DNA from: Desmodus rotundus
Taxonomy: Eukaryota > Chordata > Mammalia > Chiroptera > Phyllostomidae
Direction of reading: 5' to 3'
DNA length: 64,000 nucleotides
Assembly (NCBI RefSeq): GCF_022682495.2
Contig: NC_071391.1
Coordinates: 110,343,195-110,407,194 of the forward strand
A model generated the notes under the pieces. That model was not told the DNA's origin, searched no databases, and was given only the letters and a program-made list of their open reading frames with translations. Position numbers and translations under genes: made by a program. Below, piece by piece: positions 1-11,745 of the stretch. Within the stretch, counting starts at the first letter, position 1. Each line of letters opens with the position of its first letter.

Positions 1-160
1 GGTCAGGGCATATGTCTGGGTTGCAGACCCATCCCAGTTGGGGTGCATGTGAGAGGCACCAATCGATGATTCTCTCATATATCCATGTTTCTCTCTCTCT
101 CCTTTTCCCACCCTCCCTTCCCCTCTCTCTAAAAATAAAAAAAAATAAAATCTTTATAAA
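1..160 (+). mobile_element. Ves SINE, 5' part outside the window
   Basis: The 3' two thirds of a Ves-type bat SINE. It shows 'tctgggttgcag', 'gtgagaggcacc' and a pyrimidine-rich stretch of ctctctct/ccctcccttcc, then 'ctctctaaaaataaaaaaaa' and 'aaaatcttta'. The tRNA-like head with the pol III boxes lies before the first base. The tail is A-rich and mildly diverged. The order of blocks matches the other Ves copies in this window. Confidence 0.9.
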
Positions 161-598
161 TTTTACCAAAATTATCAAACATAATTTTTTACATGGTCAA
201 ACATGAAATCAAATTTTGTTTCTACATATAGCAACAAATACTGGCAAATAACATAGAAACTAAAACTGCATTTCAAAGTAAAAAAAAACCTCTCAACTCA
301 TATCAATACAATTAAAACATACACAAAATTTGTTTACATTGAAACTATAAAATTTGTTAAGACAAATTTTAAAAGAAACAAACAAATACAGAGATATATC
401 ATGTTAAAAACTTAATGTCTCAATACCATAAGGAGTCATTTCTTCACTATTTGATCTATAGATTCAACGTCTTCTAAATTATAATTGTAGTAAACCAGTT
501 ATAGCTTCTGACAGGCTGGTTGTAAAATGTATATAAAAATTCAAAGAATTATAATAAAAATACACACAGAACATTAAAAGAATGGCAAAGCAAGTTGT
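161..598. other. AT-rich DNA, nothing recognised
   Basis: AT-rich sequence with short A and T runs. I see no coding frame, no known repeat block and no RNA gene. The short open frame at its left edge belongs to the SINE and has no known product. Confidence 0.6.
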
Positions 599-599
599 A

Positions 600-715
600 G
601 TAAATGTTAACATTTGTTGAATCTAGGTAAAGTTAGTGTAGAAATTTTTCATGTTGTTTTTGCAATGGTTATTCGAGTTTAAATTTATACCAAAATAAAC
701 ATTTTTAAAAGAAAA
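600..715 (+). repeat. old L1 3' end (probable)
   Basis: The stretch has the shape of an old mammalian L1 3'UTR end: 'gtaaatgttaacatttgttgaatctagg', then 'atttttcatgttgtttttgcaatgg', ending in 'ccaaaataaacatttttaaaag'. The match is by eye to the usual 'tttgaaattttcaaaataaaa' ending and is loose, so the family is not given. Confidence 0.45.
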
Positions 716-2507
716 GTAAATGATTGGTCAAGCTCTGGGTTCTCATTCCTACACATATACTCATCAAAATTTTGTTTTTAATATTCCCTTGATTTTTTTA
801 TATTAAACTGAATTACCAATAAATAATTTTATTTTGTTTCTAAAAACTTAAATGATAAAGGAGATTTCATACTGTACTTTTGTCACCTAGCATTACATTT
901 CTATTAATATTATGTTGACCTTTTGCATATTTTCCTCTTACTTTAATGGGGAAAAATAAATTCATATTTACCCTTCTTCTGTTGATATTTGGCTTTTCCA
1001 TTCTTTAGTGATTCTAAACATCACATGCTGCACTTGCACAAGAATTGATGTAGATAATATATTTTAGAGGGATATTCATGTATCCTAAAGTATGTACTTT
1101 TTTAGAATTATAAAAGAATACAATGCTAATTCCTAAAGTTGTTGTTCCTACTTAAACTCCTATAAGTGGTCACAAAGATGCAATTTCAAATTAGTGGGAA
1201 ATGATGGCATATTCATTAAAGTATTTCTAAATAATTGAGGATCTATTTAAAAGTAAAGTTGAGTCCTTACCTCTCCTAGTGTATAAATATAATGTTCAAG
1301 AAGATTACACAAAATGTGAGTCTCGATCTTAAATTTTCAGAACGCAGTTTAGATAATGTTTTTATAGCCTGTGGAGATAAATGAATTTTATTAATAAGAC
1401 ACACACACACACACACAAAAGAACACAAAATTAAAGATGTTACTGACCTGTACCTTCAGTTTCAAATTATAAATATGCATTTGTAAAAATAAAACCTAAA
1501 ACTGCAAGACAAGCACAAACTAAGAGAAATTAATTTAATTCATTATATCTGAGAAAAGTGTTAACCTATATTAAGGATATAAAGATAACCTTAAAACCGG
1601 TAGTTTAAATGAGACAGAACTTCTTTTTCTTATCACCTAACATTACAGATAAATAGGAAGTACAGAGTTAGTAGAGACTTTTGTTGCATTTATTATCCAA
1701 GCACCCATGTGTTTTTGTGAGTGCTGTTCCTGCACTCCCATTACTTTGTGTGATTTCCTACATTGAATGGTCAGTATTGGTTGGCTCCCCAGTACACATG
1801 GAAATTAGGATGCAGTAGAAAAAGAAAGTAAGCAATTCTCTTTGAAGGAAATGATGTAGAGGTTGCATACCTTATATCCAATTGAAATTTTCTGAAGAAA
1901 TTAACCACATTTGACAAGGTATCTTGTTTTCTTCTCCAAATTTATATGACAATTTATTACTTAAAATAGAAGCAGAGAATGGATGCTAATTGAAAATTAT
2001 TAGTATTTGTCATGGTACTGGGCTTTTGGTTATCATAACATTATTCCTGTATAATGTAATACATAGCCTTGTCATCAGAGACATGATTTATATAATAAGA
2101 ATAATTTTAATTAAATGTTGTACTTGTTTTATAACAATGTACAAAATCAATGATTATAAATCAACTCTGCTAACTTGAGAAGACTGCATTTCCCACTTGT
2201 CCAAATCAGAATTCTCTACATGCCATTATGTTATATCAAGCTTACCACTTTGATTTTTCATATATATTTTTATTGTTCAGTATTTTTGATTTATTAATAA
2301 CCAAGAGACTCATGTTCTATTGTGATAATGATTTTCTCTCTCTGCACTAATTTACATTATAATTTATTACTATGAAGGTTTATCAGGAACATATAAGGTT
2401 TAAATTATATTAACTTACTGATGACTTGTATTTGAATGACTTGATTTGTCAACATGGAATGACAATCTTTAATCCTAATAATCCTTGTCATAGTAAAGTC
2501 CAATAAG
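716..2507. other. AT-rich DNA with one (AC)n; no gene seen
   Basis: About 1.8 kb of AT-rich sequence. It holds a short (AC)n microsatellite at 1399-1418. Open frames are under 65 codons, without a recognisable product. I found no repeat that I can name. Confidence 0.55.
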
Positions 2508-2520
2508 ACTAAAAGTACTA
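2508..2520. repeat. target-site duplication, left copy (HAL1-like A)
   Basis: 'actaaaagtacta' here is repeated exactly at 4405-4417, directly after the A-rich tail of the LINE between them. A 13-base perfect duplication fixes both ends of the insertion. Confidence 0.9.
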
Positions 2521-4404
2521 TCTCACTCTCCAGTTGTTCCTCCTGGTTTTTCCACATGCAAATGTGGAACCACCATTCCACCAGCTGCTACCTCACCCTC
2601 CCAGTCCTCTAGCTGCTGCTTTGCCCTTTGACGTCTCAGACCCAGGTGCCTATCTCACCCCTCCTACCAGTCTGAATGAATGTTTCTTCTTTAATTCCTT
2701 TGTTGTAGGTCATTCATACAATGTGATCTTCTGGCAGTTCTGATTATTTTTTGTTTTCACGTTTGTTATTGTACTTTTTTTGGTTGTGCAAGGAGGTGAA
2801 GTGGATCTACCTATGTCTCCATCTTGAACAGAAGGGAAAAGAACACCTCAAAACCTTTGGCTGTAAAAACCTGTGGGGGACACGGCAGCGGCAGAAATTC
2901 CCAGCCTCACAGGAGTGTTTGTTGGAAAGACCCACAGGGTCCTAGAATGTACACACACCCACCCACCCAGGAATCAGCACCAGAAGGGCCCAGTTTGCTT
3001 GTGGGTAATGGGGGAAGTGACTGAAAGCTGGCTGAGAGTTGAGCAAGCAGCATTGTTCTCTCTTTGACCCCTTCCCCACACAGTGTGCCACAACTCAGAG
3101 AAGTGGGTTGGTTACTCGGTTCTGAGGAATACCTAAGACTCCACCCCTTACAACATAAAGGGTATGCTGAGGCAAAGAAATATGGCCCAAATGAAAGAAC
3201 ACATCAAAGCTCCAAAAATAGAACTAAGCAATGAAGAGATAGCCAACCTATCAGATGCAGTGTTCAAAACACTGGTAATCAGGATGCTCACAGAAATGAT
3301 TGAGTATGGCCACAAAATTGAGGGAAAAGTGAAGGTTATGCAAAGAGAAACACAGAAAAATATACAGGGAGCCAACAGTGAAGGGAAGGAAACAGAGACT
3401 CAAATCAATGATTTGAAGCAGAAGGAAGAGATAAACATTCAACCAGAAGAGACAAGAATTCAAAAAAATGAGGAGAGGCTCAGGAACCTCCGGTACAACT
3501 TTAAACATTCCAACATCTGAATCATAGGGATGCCAGAGGAGAAGAGGAAGAGGAGGAAATTGAAAACTTATTTGAAAAAAACAATGAAGGAGAAATTCTC
3601 CAACCTTGCAAAGGAAATAGACTTCCAGGAAGTCCGGGAAGCTCGAAGAGTCTCAAAGAATTTGGACCCAAGGAAGCACACACCAAGGCACATCATAATT
3701 GCATTAACCAAGATGAAAGATAAAGAGATAATCTTAAAAGCAGGAAGAGGAAAGGAGACAGTTACTTACAAAGGAGTTCCCATAAGCCTATCAGCTAATT
3801 TCTCAAAAGAAACCTTGTGGTCAAGAAGGGGCTGGAAAGAAGTATTCAAAGTCATGAGAGGCAAGGACCTACATCCCAGATTACTCTATCCAGCAAAGCT
3901 ATTTTTTAGAATGGAAGGACAGATAAAGTGCTTCCCAGATAAGGTCAAGTTAAAGGAGTTCATCATTACTCAGCCCTTGTTATATGAAATGTTAAAGGGA
4001 CTTATCTAAGAAATTGAAGAGGATCAAAAAAATACTAACAGTAAAATGACAACAAACTCACAACTATCGACAACCAAACCTTATAAAACAAAAGCAAAAA
4101 TGAACTAAGCAAACAACTAAAACAGGAACAGAATCACAGAAATGGAGATCACATGGAGGGTTATCAGTGGGGATGGGGAAAAGGTACAGGGAATAAGAAG
4201 TATAAATGGTAGGTACAAAATAGCCAGGGGGAGGTTAAAAATAGTATAGGAAATGGAGAAACCAGAGAACTTATATGTATGACCCATGCACATGAACTCA
4301 GAGGGGGAAAATGCTAGTGGGATGGGGATGCAGGGCAGAGAATAAAAGGGAGAAGAAAATGGGACAACTGTAATAGCATAATCATTAAAATACACTTAAA
4401 AAAT
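2521..4404 (+). mobile_element. HAL1-like ORF1-only LINE, copy A, with inverted 5' segment
   Basis: A non-LTR retrotransposon with L1-type 5'UTR, ORF1 and a short 3'UTR, but no ORF2. It is flanked by a perfect 13-base duplication. Bases 2521-2828 are the first ~300 bases of the 5'UTR in reverse orientation. They read alongside the plus strand of the minus-strand copy at 23240-23550. From about 2829 the element runs forward from roughly 5'UTR position 340, through ORF1 (3164-4009) to a tail ending 'gacaactgtaatag' and an A-rich end. The arrangement is inverted 5' end, small gap, then forward body, which is what L1 twin priming leaves. Lacking reverse transcriptase, the element must have used an L1 ORF2 protein in trans. 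Confidence 0.85.
3164..4009 (+). pseudogene. LINE ORF1 protein gene of copy A, one internal stop
   Basis: A 282-codon frame for an L1-type ORF1 protein, the RNA-binding trimeric chaperone of L1 particles. It is broken only by TGA at 3518-3520 and is otherwise open to TAA. The N-terminal third is charged, with repeated E/K/Q residues typical of the coiled coil. The middle and C-terminal parts carry the family marks 'TPRHIII', 'VTYKGVPI', 'LSANFSKETL' and 'YPAKL'. The start ATG at 3164 sits where the other copies begin, soon followed by 'MAQMKE'. The stop lies where copy C (minus strand) has an open codon. It may be a CGA to TGA change, as expected from CpG decay, but that is inference. The length is shorter than the human protein (338 residues). 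Confidence 0.85.
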
Positions 4405-4417
4405 ACTAAAAGTACTA
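4405..4417. repeat. target-site duplication, right copy (HAL1-like A)
   Basis: Exact repeat of 2508-2520 placed directly after the A-rich 3' end of copy A. Confidence 0.9.
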
Positions 4418-4849
4418 CAGCTATACCAGTTTCATTCTATTTTTTTCCTACCAAAAATTAATATTTGGGAGATAATATATTTGTCTATAATTTATTTTTA
4501 TCATTTCTATTGATTAGTTTTGATTTTCTTCTTATACAAGTGCAGTTAAAGTTTTTAAATGAAATCTGAAAAGTTATTTCTCTCAACTAAGTGCACTTTA
4601 ATTTTCATAAATAATGACTAGACATCATGGATTTTATTTGTTCCCATTGTTATTTTTCCTTTTGATGTCCCCTTTTATTTTTATACTAATTTTATTTATA
4701 TTTACATTACCTGCATGCTTACTATAAAATTTTACCATATATTAACAACAAAGTTTAAGGTTAAGCTGTATTTAACTTTTACCCCAAGTACATGTGGATT
4801 TCAGAAGAATTTTTTTTATTAACTTCCTCCTGATTTACATGCTCTTGGC
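4418..4849. other. AT-rich DNA, nothing recognised
   Basis: T-rich sequence without coding frame or a repeat that I can name. It may be the far end of the old L1 material that follows. Confidence 0.5.
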
Positions 4850-5290
4850 AAGTAGTAATTAAGATTAATTTTTTTAGTTTATAATTTAAACTGTTATCAT
4901 TATTATTTTCTGCAAAAATTCAGTCAGATTTAAGCCAACACTTATTAATTTGCTAATATTTTCCTTTGAACCTTTTACCTTCATTGGGAATAATTTTCCT
5001 TTTTGTGAAATATATATTTTGCCAATTCCTTTAGTAAATTAAAGGGCTATGTTACCATTTTTCATGAAATAAAGTTTTAACATAGAATCAAGTTGAAATT
5101 TTGCTCGTATCTTTGAATATATTATTTTACTTTTTTATAACTTCCCTTGTTACTAAGGAGCAACCTACTGTCAAGATAAATGTTAATCCTTGGTTGGTGA
5201 TCCATCTTTAAACTTTTCAAAAATCTTTTCTGGGACTTTCCTGTTTTATTGTTTTATTTAGATGTGTTTATGTGGGGTTTTTTTGTGGTT
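4850..5290 (-). repeat. old L1 fragment (tentative)
   Basis: T-rich plus strand with phrases such as 'tttttataacttcccttgtta' and 'tccttggttggtgatcc'. The composition and phrase pattern resemble minus-strand ORF1/5' sequence of old mammalian L1. No frame survives. The assignment is weak. Confidence 0.35.
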
Positions 5291-5362
5291 TGTGGTTTTC
5301 AGTGCATTTATTTTATCTGTTTTATTTATATATATTTATTTACATATATAACATTATATACA

Positions 5363-5368
<6 letters not shown>

Positions 5369-5420
<52 letters not shown>
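5369..5420. repeat. (TA)n microsatellite
   Basis: About 26 uninterrupted TA units following 'acattt'. A 92-codon open frame at 5249-5527 runs through it and encodes mostly Ile/Tyr alternation, so it is not a gene. Confidence 0.97.
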
Positions 5421-5422
<2 letters not shown>

Positions 5423-6299
5423 GGACTTGTAATATCATACAGAGGACAACTAACACTAAGTTCAGGAACCATGATAGATGAGGGTATTAGTGTCTCTGTT
5501 CATATAAAAAGACTTTGCTACTACTAGCAGCCAGATAATTATTGCCATATGGAAATGCTAGCGTTTTTGGTTAGATTTTTATTTTAAAACTTAACTATGT
5601 TATGATACAGGGTCTGGCAGAGGTAACACCTGCTTGAAAGTGGTTGGTAGGGTGATAATATGGGTATAATAATTTATAGTTTTAATTTGAACTTTCACTT
5701 AAAATGTCATATGGTGTGCTTGTGTGTGTTGTTATGTTATAGAATTACATGCTTATGATTTTGTAATAAAAGATTTTGTAATAAAAATGAGGTGTTATTT
5801 GTGTCAGACTGTATAATTTTAAACATTTTTTAAAAAGTGCAAAGGTAGTTCAATAAAATTCTATTACTCTTTTACTAAACTCATTAATTCTTTATATACT
5901 CTCATATTTTCTTTATGAGGGTGTCTTGTATATGTGCATATATATTTATTCTACATGTAATTTGACCATACTAGATATTATTATACACATGTGAATATTT
6001 AGTAAATATATCATTTTATCATATATTGATGGAATGATGGATAGTTTTCTGAACCATTAAGAATAACTTGGAGATACATATACTCTGTGCTCCAAAATGT
6101 TTCCCTGTTATTTCTTCAGAACAATATTATATTACACAAACCCAGAGCCATTATCAAATGAAGAAATTTAACATTAATTCAATGCTATTACCAAATTCAA
6201 AATTACTATTTCAATTTCTTTAGTTATGACAATTAAGTTTTTCATAGTTGTTTTTTTTCTTTTTTTACTGTAGCATCCAATTCAATATCAGACATAACA
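5421..6299. other. AT-rich DNA; possible DNA-transposon remnant near 5610
   Basis: No coding content. From about 5607 the sequence 'atacagggtctggcagaggt' and the following TTTA-rich block look like the end of an old DNA transposon, but no matching second end was found. A short tandem duplication of 'gattttgtaataaaa' occurs at 5758-5787. Confidence 0.4.
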
Positions 6300-6800
6300 T
6301 TTAGTTAATTTAGCTTCTATAATCTAGAAATACACATTAGTAGAATAGGTCACTAATTCTAGCCATTATTTCTTTTTTTTTCTTAGTATGTGAATTTTTC
6401 AACACTTTGTCAACAAATTCTTTTTTGCCCAATTCTTTCTCTTCTTTTTTGCAGGGATCAGTAACATGTACAATGGAAATTTTTATATTTCTTTTAGTTC
6501 ACTGATGTCCTGTTTACTTTTCCCAAGCTTGTTTTTGTTGTTATTGTTGTTATTTTAGATTGTTGTTTCAATACTTTTGTTAAAGATACCCAATAGATTT
6601 TTAAATTTTAGATATTTACTTTTTACTTCTAAAATTTGTATTTGAATTTCCTTTATAGCTTTCCATTTCTCTACTTAAGTTTTTATTGGTTTATTTCTTG
6701 TAAGTCCTTGATTGTGTATATAATAATAGTATGTTGAATCATTCTATGCAGATTCCAATATTTTGTTCTCTCAGTCAGTTTCCATGGACTGCTTATTTCC
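6300..6800 (-). repeat. old L1 fragment (tentative)
   Basis: T-rich plus strand with 'tttttacttctaaaatttgtatttga' and 'tttcttgtaagtccttgattgtgt'. These resemble minus-strand ORF1/5' sequence of old L1. No open frame remains. Confidence 0.4.
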
Positions 6801-9270
6801 TTGCTACTGAGTTTCATTCCAGCTTCATTGTCTCTCTAGTAAATCTCAATTCATACAAGACATTGTTCTTTATAGCCTATTATAATTAATTATCACAAAA
6901 GGACATCTGCTACTTTACTTCTGTGTTATGGTTAAAAAAGGAAGTCCTAGAATGTAAATACTTAGATTTTTAAGTAAATTCTTTCAGTAGTTGAATGCTG
7001 ATAATCAGTTCTGAAATACTAAAACACGACATCCAATAACCCTGTGCGAATCTGGGGAGCTCTCACATGAGGCCCACAAACCAGATTTAGTGAGCTCTAA
7101 TATGTGACCTTATTCTAAATGTAGTTAATGTCCCACTCTGTTTTCCTTTAGCACAAGGCATGTATCTATATACATGCCACAGAACACAGGTAAAGTTTTG
7201 CATATATTTTGTGAATATATGTATCCTATATAACATGTACATGCATTCCATTTCCCTTCCTGCAATACTGACACCCATAATTTTTTATATAACCCTAAGA
7301 ACAAAATGCATCACTGGTTCCTCTCAGATGTTTCAAAATTTCTTGATGACAGTTCAAAAACTGGACCAGGAGAGAATGAAGCACATAAATAAACATTTTC
7401 TGAGAACAATGATGCTGGATTATTTTTGTCCAATTGTCAATTCTGATTTGGCATTTCTTGAAGTATATTCAGTTTAAAACATTCTTTAATTTTTGGAAAT
7501 TTTTCTTACATTATCTTTGAGCTCATTCTACTGTTATAATATGAAACAGATAACAGATATTATTTTGGAACTCTTCAATTTACCATCTTACAAATGCACT
7601 CCCCTCGCAACACACACCCATCAGAAAACACTAAAATACTCATAGTATTCTAATATTTCAGCTTTAAGGATGGTGATAGGTTTGCACTGAAGTTATCTGA
7701 GGGATTACCTCAATTATTTGCTTGTGCCAAGCATCATGAGGGTCTCTCCTTCATAGTCTCCATCCAGTTGGCACACTGTTAATCATCAGTAAATATGCCA
7801 TTGTGAAAACGCAGGGCAAAGGTTCAGGAAACCTTTGGAACCTGTTTTCCTAAGCAGGCCTTTAGAAATGGTGATATTATATTTTTTTAAATGAACTTAA
7901 ATTTTAATAATTTATATGTCATTTGCTGCCTGAATTAATCTGAGCACATCAGTGATCTTCTCTGAATGTATGTGATGATCCATCATCTGTTACCCGCACA
8001 GGCTTAAAGTGAGAATGACACATAAAGATGTTTAAGTGCTATTAAAACTAAAACATGAATACAACTAAAAGCATCTGTGCTTGTTGCCCAGAGGCTAAGA
8101 AAACATATGCCTGAGTAGTATGCTTTCAAGGCTGCTGGGAATGGTCCTCCTTTACATAAATATCAAATTTCTTAAATATTCCAGTAATCATTTTCCCAGA
8201 AAATATGTCATACTATTTCATTAAAAAATTAGATTTAAGATTTAGTGACTGATGTTGACATTTAGGTATAAATGACAGTAGAAACTACTGTGCGTTGCTC
8301 TGTTAGTGGGAAGGTAAAAACCAATATGTTTGGTGGGCTGAACTGCATGCAGTTTGTCTCTGTATTTGGGTTTTTTCTGATTCATGGGCATTGGCCGATG
8401 GTCCGGCCATATGGTGAGGCTGAAGGGCAATAGAAATCAGGCCTATCAATCATGCTCATCTGGGGCGCAGCCCAATGCCAATTTAAGGAGTGCATTAAAG
8501 TAGGACATTAAAATAGGGCATGCTTCTGAAGTACCCCTTCCAGGACTGGAAGGTGATTGGAACTGGCAGGTGGATATCCTCTTGTGCTCACTTGAGGGGG
8601 CTGTATTGAGAGGATGCAACTACACAGAGACGGGCTGAACTTAAGTACATGCCTCTTGTAACTTCTAAGACATCAAATGCCAGTAATAACTGTTCTTCCA
8701 ATCGACAAAAGAGACAGAGATCAGATAGCTATGGGGGAAGAGGGAAGGCAAAGATCCCAAACATAGCTGGCTACTTGAACTCATGCTGGTAGCCTGGGAA
8801 GGCTAAAAATGAGTTCTAACAGGAGTAGACACAGAATACAAGGCTTTGCTTACCCATTGGTAGATGCTTCAAATACTATGAAAGTACTGGAACAGAGTTG
8901 GGCAGCTGAGTCATATTTCCTCAGGGCAGGGAACACCACATCATACCATACACACCATGTTGTCCTCAGAGCAATGACTGAAGAAAATTAAAATGAGCAA
9001 TTAAAAATTTGTTGTCTAAAACGGGGGATATGAGGCAAGAAGGGTTGGTTTGCACACATTCACAAGTGCTTACACTCAATCTGCAAAGGGGGCGAAGAAG
9101 GGTCTCCAGTAGATAGTTTCCTCCACTTTTCTAGTGAAGCTCGTGATCAGGAGGTAGGGTGAGATGCTGGTGGTATGCCTATACTATTTTTTTTCCTGCA
9201 GATCGCTTCAAATTTCTTTTTTGTCCTTAATGCTGTGTTGTAAACTAAGGAGCACGTAAAAATTGCTAAA
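6801..9270. other. unassigned DNA, GC-richer at 8270-9240
   Basis: No gene recognised in 2.5 kb. The first part is AT-rich. From about 8270 to 9240 the GC content rises and short frames of 60-63 codons occur on both strands (minus 8242-8430, plus 8809-8991). I cannot match either to a family. This block could be a decayed retroviral interior or retrocopy. There are no splice signals arranged as exons that I can support. Confidence 0.4.
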
Positions 9271-9271
9271 G

Positions 9272-9480
9272 TGCCCTGGGTAGTGTGGCTCAGTGGATTA
9301 AATGCCAGTGGAGAACCAAAGGGTCTCTGGTTCTATTCCCAGTCAGACAAGGTACATGCCTGGGTTGCAGGCCATGCCCCCAGTAGGGGGTGCGAGAGAG
9401 ACAACCACACATTGATATTTCTCTCCCTCTTTCCCCCTCCCTTCCCTTCTTTCTAAAAATATAAATAAAATCTTTAAAAA
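9272..9480 (+). mobile_element. Ves SINE
   Basis: A full Ves copy: the head 'gccctgggtagtgtggctcagtgg', diverged B-box region 'ggttctattcc', 'catgcctgggttgcaggcc', 'acaaccacacattgat', a pyrimidine tract and 'aaatataaataaaatcttt'. Imperfect repeats 'ttgctaaagt' before and 'ttgctgaagt' after look like a decayed target-site duplication. The frames across it are not genes. Confidence 0.93.
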
Positions 9481-11080
9481 CTTGCTGAAGTATGTCCACA
9501 GAAGCACTGTAACTATTACTAAACAGGACATGAGTGAAGATCAGTAGATCCATGGAAATGATCCCCGGACATTATTCAACAATGAACACAAAAAATTATA
9601 TCAAACAATGAGGCTTGATATTTTGTGAAATAATAGTCACAGTATCAAATTCAGGGGAAATAGTGGGTTTTAGCCAGAGATCTGTTTAAAAATCAAATGG
9701 ATTTAACAAAATTATAATGAATAATGGCAGTTACTCAAAACATCAATTTTTTTAAAAGAAGGCAGATGTTCTAAACTGAAGATATGATCAGTTTTACTAT
9801 CTTAACTAAGATTTTTTTGTTTCAATGTACTATATGTATAAAGACCTACATTTCTCTCTACATGTCTTTATCAAAGTTGTCTGGAATTTTCAAGTGAAAT
9901 GTAGGTAAATTAAGGTAAATACTTATAGGTTTAGAAAAAAATCAGTGAGATGTACAAAGTTTATTAAAAATTTCCATGATAGGTTCAGCCAAATAAGTAG
10001 TCCAAATGCATATGAATATTTTTAAAAGTTAGGGAAAATATAAGAAAATTTAATATTAATGCTTTTATTGATACTGGTATATAAAAATATAATCTGAGAT
10101 TTTGAAGTGAGAAATAATATAGACAAAATAAATACATGGTGATGTTCAATCTTTATTATAGCAATTCGTATCACCAGCTCTCCTGATAAAGAACTGGAAT
10201 TCAAGGCCTCAGATTTCCTCACAGACTTAGAAAGTAATTAACCTGATTTGATATAACAATTATGTTCAGCATCTGAAAGAAAAGGCACATATTTTAAATC
10301 AGTTTTATATTTGAAGGCCCATTTTCCTAATCTTTTCTTTCTAAATACTATTAAAAGGCCAATCATATTGACTACAAACTTAATTATAGTTATAGGTTAG
10401 CAGAGATCTTGAGATAGCAGGGCAAATTTGTGTCCTTGACTTTTAATTACCAGGTGAGTTTTAAAATTATATTTTATTTTTCCTTAACCTACCATAAGCA
10501 ATAGTACCATCTCTAAATTGTTTCACTCTTCTCAACAAATATATAATAATCTTTTCTATTTGATCATTCTTCAAAGAAGTTTTCCAATTTTTCAAATATA
10601 GTAGCTTAGAACTAGAATTTAAAGACTGTCAGTTGACATCCAATTAAAATAATAAAGACACTGTTATGTTTGATTCATTTTGTCTTTGGATAAATAGACT
10701 TGAAAGAGGGAAAAGAAATAAAGCTTGAAAATAAATTTGGGTTTTGAAAGCACAATTTCCCAGCCAAATTCAGAGAATCTTGCTTGACATTAAGGTCAAA
10801 TCGAATGCTAAACTTGATGTCATTTCAATTGATTTGAGCCTAAAAGTGCAGCTGATTCCTCCTGATAGAGACCTTCAGATTAATGATATTTAGCCCAATA
10901 CACTGCATGAAAATCAGTGTGGGAGTCACCATATATTCATTTAAGAAAGGTATTAAAGTAGGAAAGATTGCACTGTACAGTATAACATGAAATGACCTAA
11001 GATTATTTCTAATAATATTATTGCCAATCTGACACTAGTTTATAAAATATAAAATCTACTTTGTCTCTCTGACATAGAAT
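9481..11080. other. AT-rich single-copy-looking DNA
   Basis: No repeat or gene recognised over 1.6 kb. The part at about 10740-10940 is less AT-rich and looks unlike a decayed repeat. I cannot tell conservation from one genome. Confidence 0.45.
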
Positions 11081-11083
11081 CCT

Positions 11084-11108
11084 AACACACACACACACAC
11101 ACACACAC
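11084..11108. repeat. (CA)n microsatellite
   Basis: Pure CA repeat of about 12 units followed by a purine-rich 'gagagaggtggggggaaggg' stretch. Confidence 0.95.
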
Positions 11109-11554
11109 TGAGAGAGGTGGGGGGAAGGGAGGGGTGGAGATAAAATATTTGAAGGAAATCAGTACTTATCAAATAGTTTTTAGGGGTATATGACCCTTTT
11201 ACAGACAAATAACATCCAAGTTCAGAGATCCAAAATTCAAGTGGCAGTGTTCTTTAACCATGTTAGTAAGTCAGTAGTCCTCACCAGAGACCAAAGTGAC
11301 AAATAAGTTTTGAGGTGTTGCGATAATCCCAAAGATGTAGAAATAGAAAATCCCTCCCTGGCAATGAAGGACAAGCTCTCAAAGTAGGCTGTAGCTTGGA
11401 TCTAAGGGACACAATTAACTGATATTAAAAATTCTTACCTCCAACCAAGTTAAATAGCAATGGTCTAGCATAGCTGGCATGTTGAGAATTGCTGATTGGA
11501 GTTACAGATGCTAAAAAGGTACTAGCCCAGAATGACAGGGCCATGGTTGTGTGT
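11109..11554. other. unassigned DNA
   Basis: Mixed sequence between the (CA)n and the G-run. No gene or named repeat seen. Confidence 0.5.
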
Positions 11555-11578
11555 GGGGGGGGGGGGGGGTGGGGGGGG
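11555..11578 (+). repeat. G15-T-G8 homopolymer tract
   Basis: Fifteen G, one T and eight G in a row. It can form G-quadruplex structures and is also a likely place for sequencing length errors. It abuts the MER5-like element that follows. Confidence 0.95.
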
Positions 11579-11579
11579 T

Positions 11580-11745
11580 GTCTGTGTTTTAACTTGGCTG
11601 AAGATATAAATCACCTGAAACAGTTAATAAAGCACAGCATACTCAGTCCTTCTCCTGGAGGTTCTGATTCAGTAACAGGCAAAGGCAATGGAACTGGTAT
11701 TACTTCTTTCAGGTGATGCTTATAATCAGATAGTTTGGAAAACTG
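11580..11745 (+). mobile_element. MER5A-like hAT-Charlie short DNA transposon (old)
   Basis: The order of blocks fits MER5A as I know it: 'ttaacttggctgaagata', 'aaatcacctgaaacag', 'ggttctgattcagtaa' and, at the other side, 'caggtgatgcttataatcag' and 'gtttggaaaactgag'. It is strongly diverged, as expected for a family spread before eutherian radiation. Non-coding. Confidence 0.65.

Noticed and set aside
5249..5527. 92-codon open frame
   Set aside because: It exists because a (TA)n microsatellite has no stop in that frame. The product is alternating Ile/Tyr.
9271..9553. Short frames on both strands
   Set aside because: They are readings of a Ves SINE.
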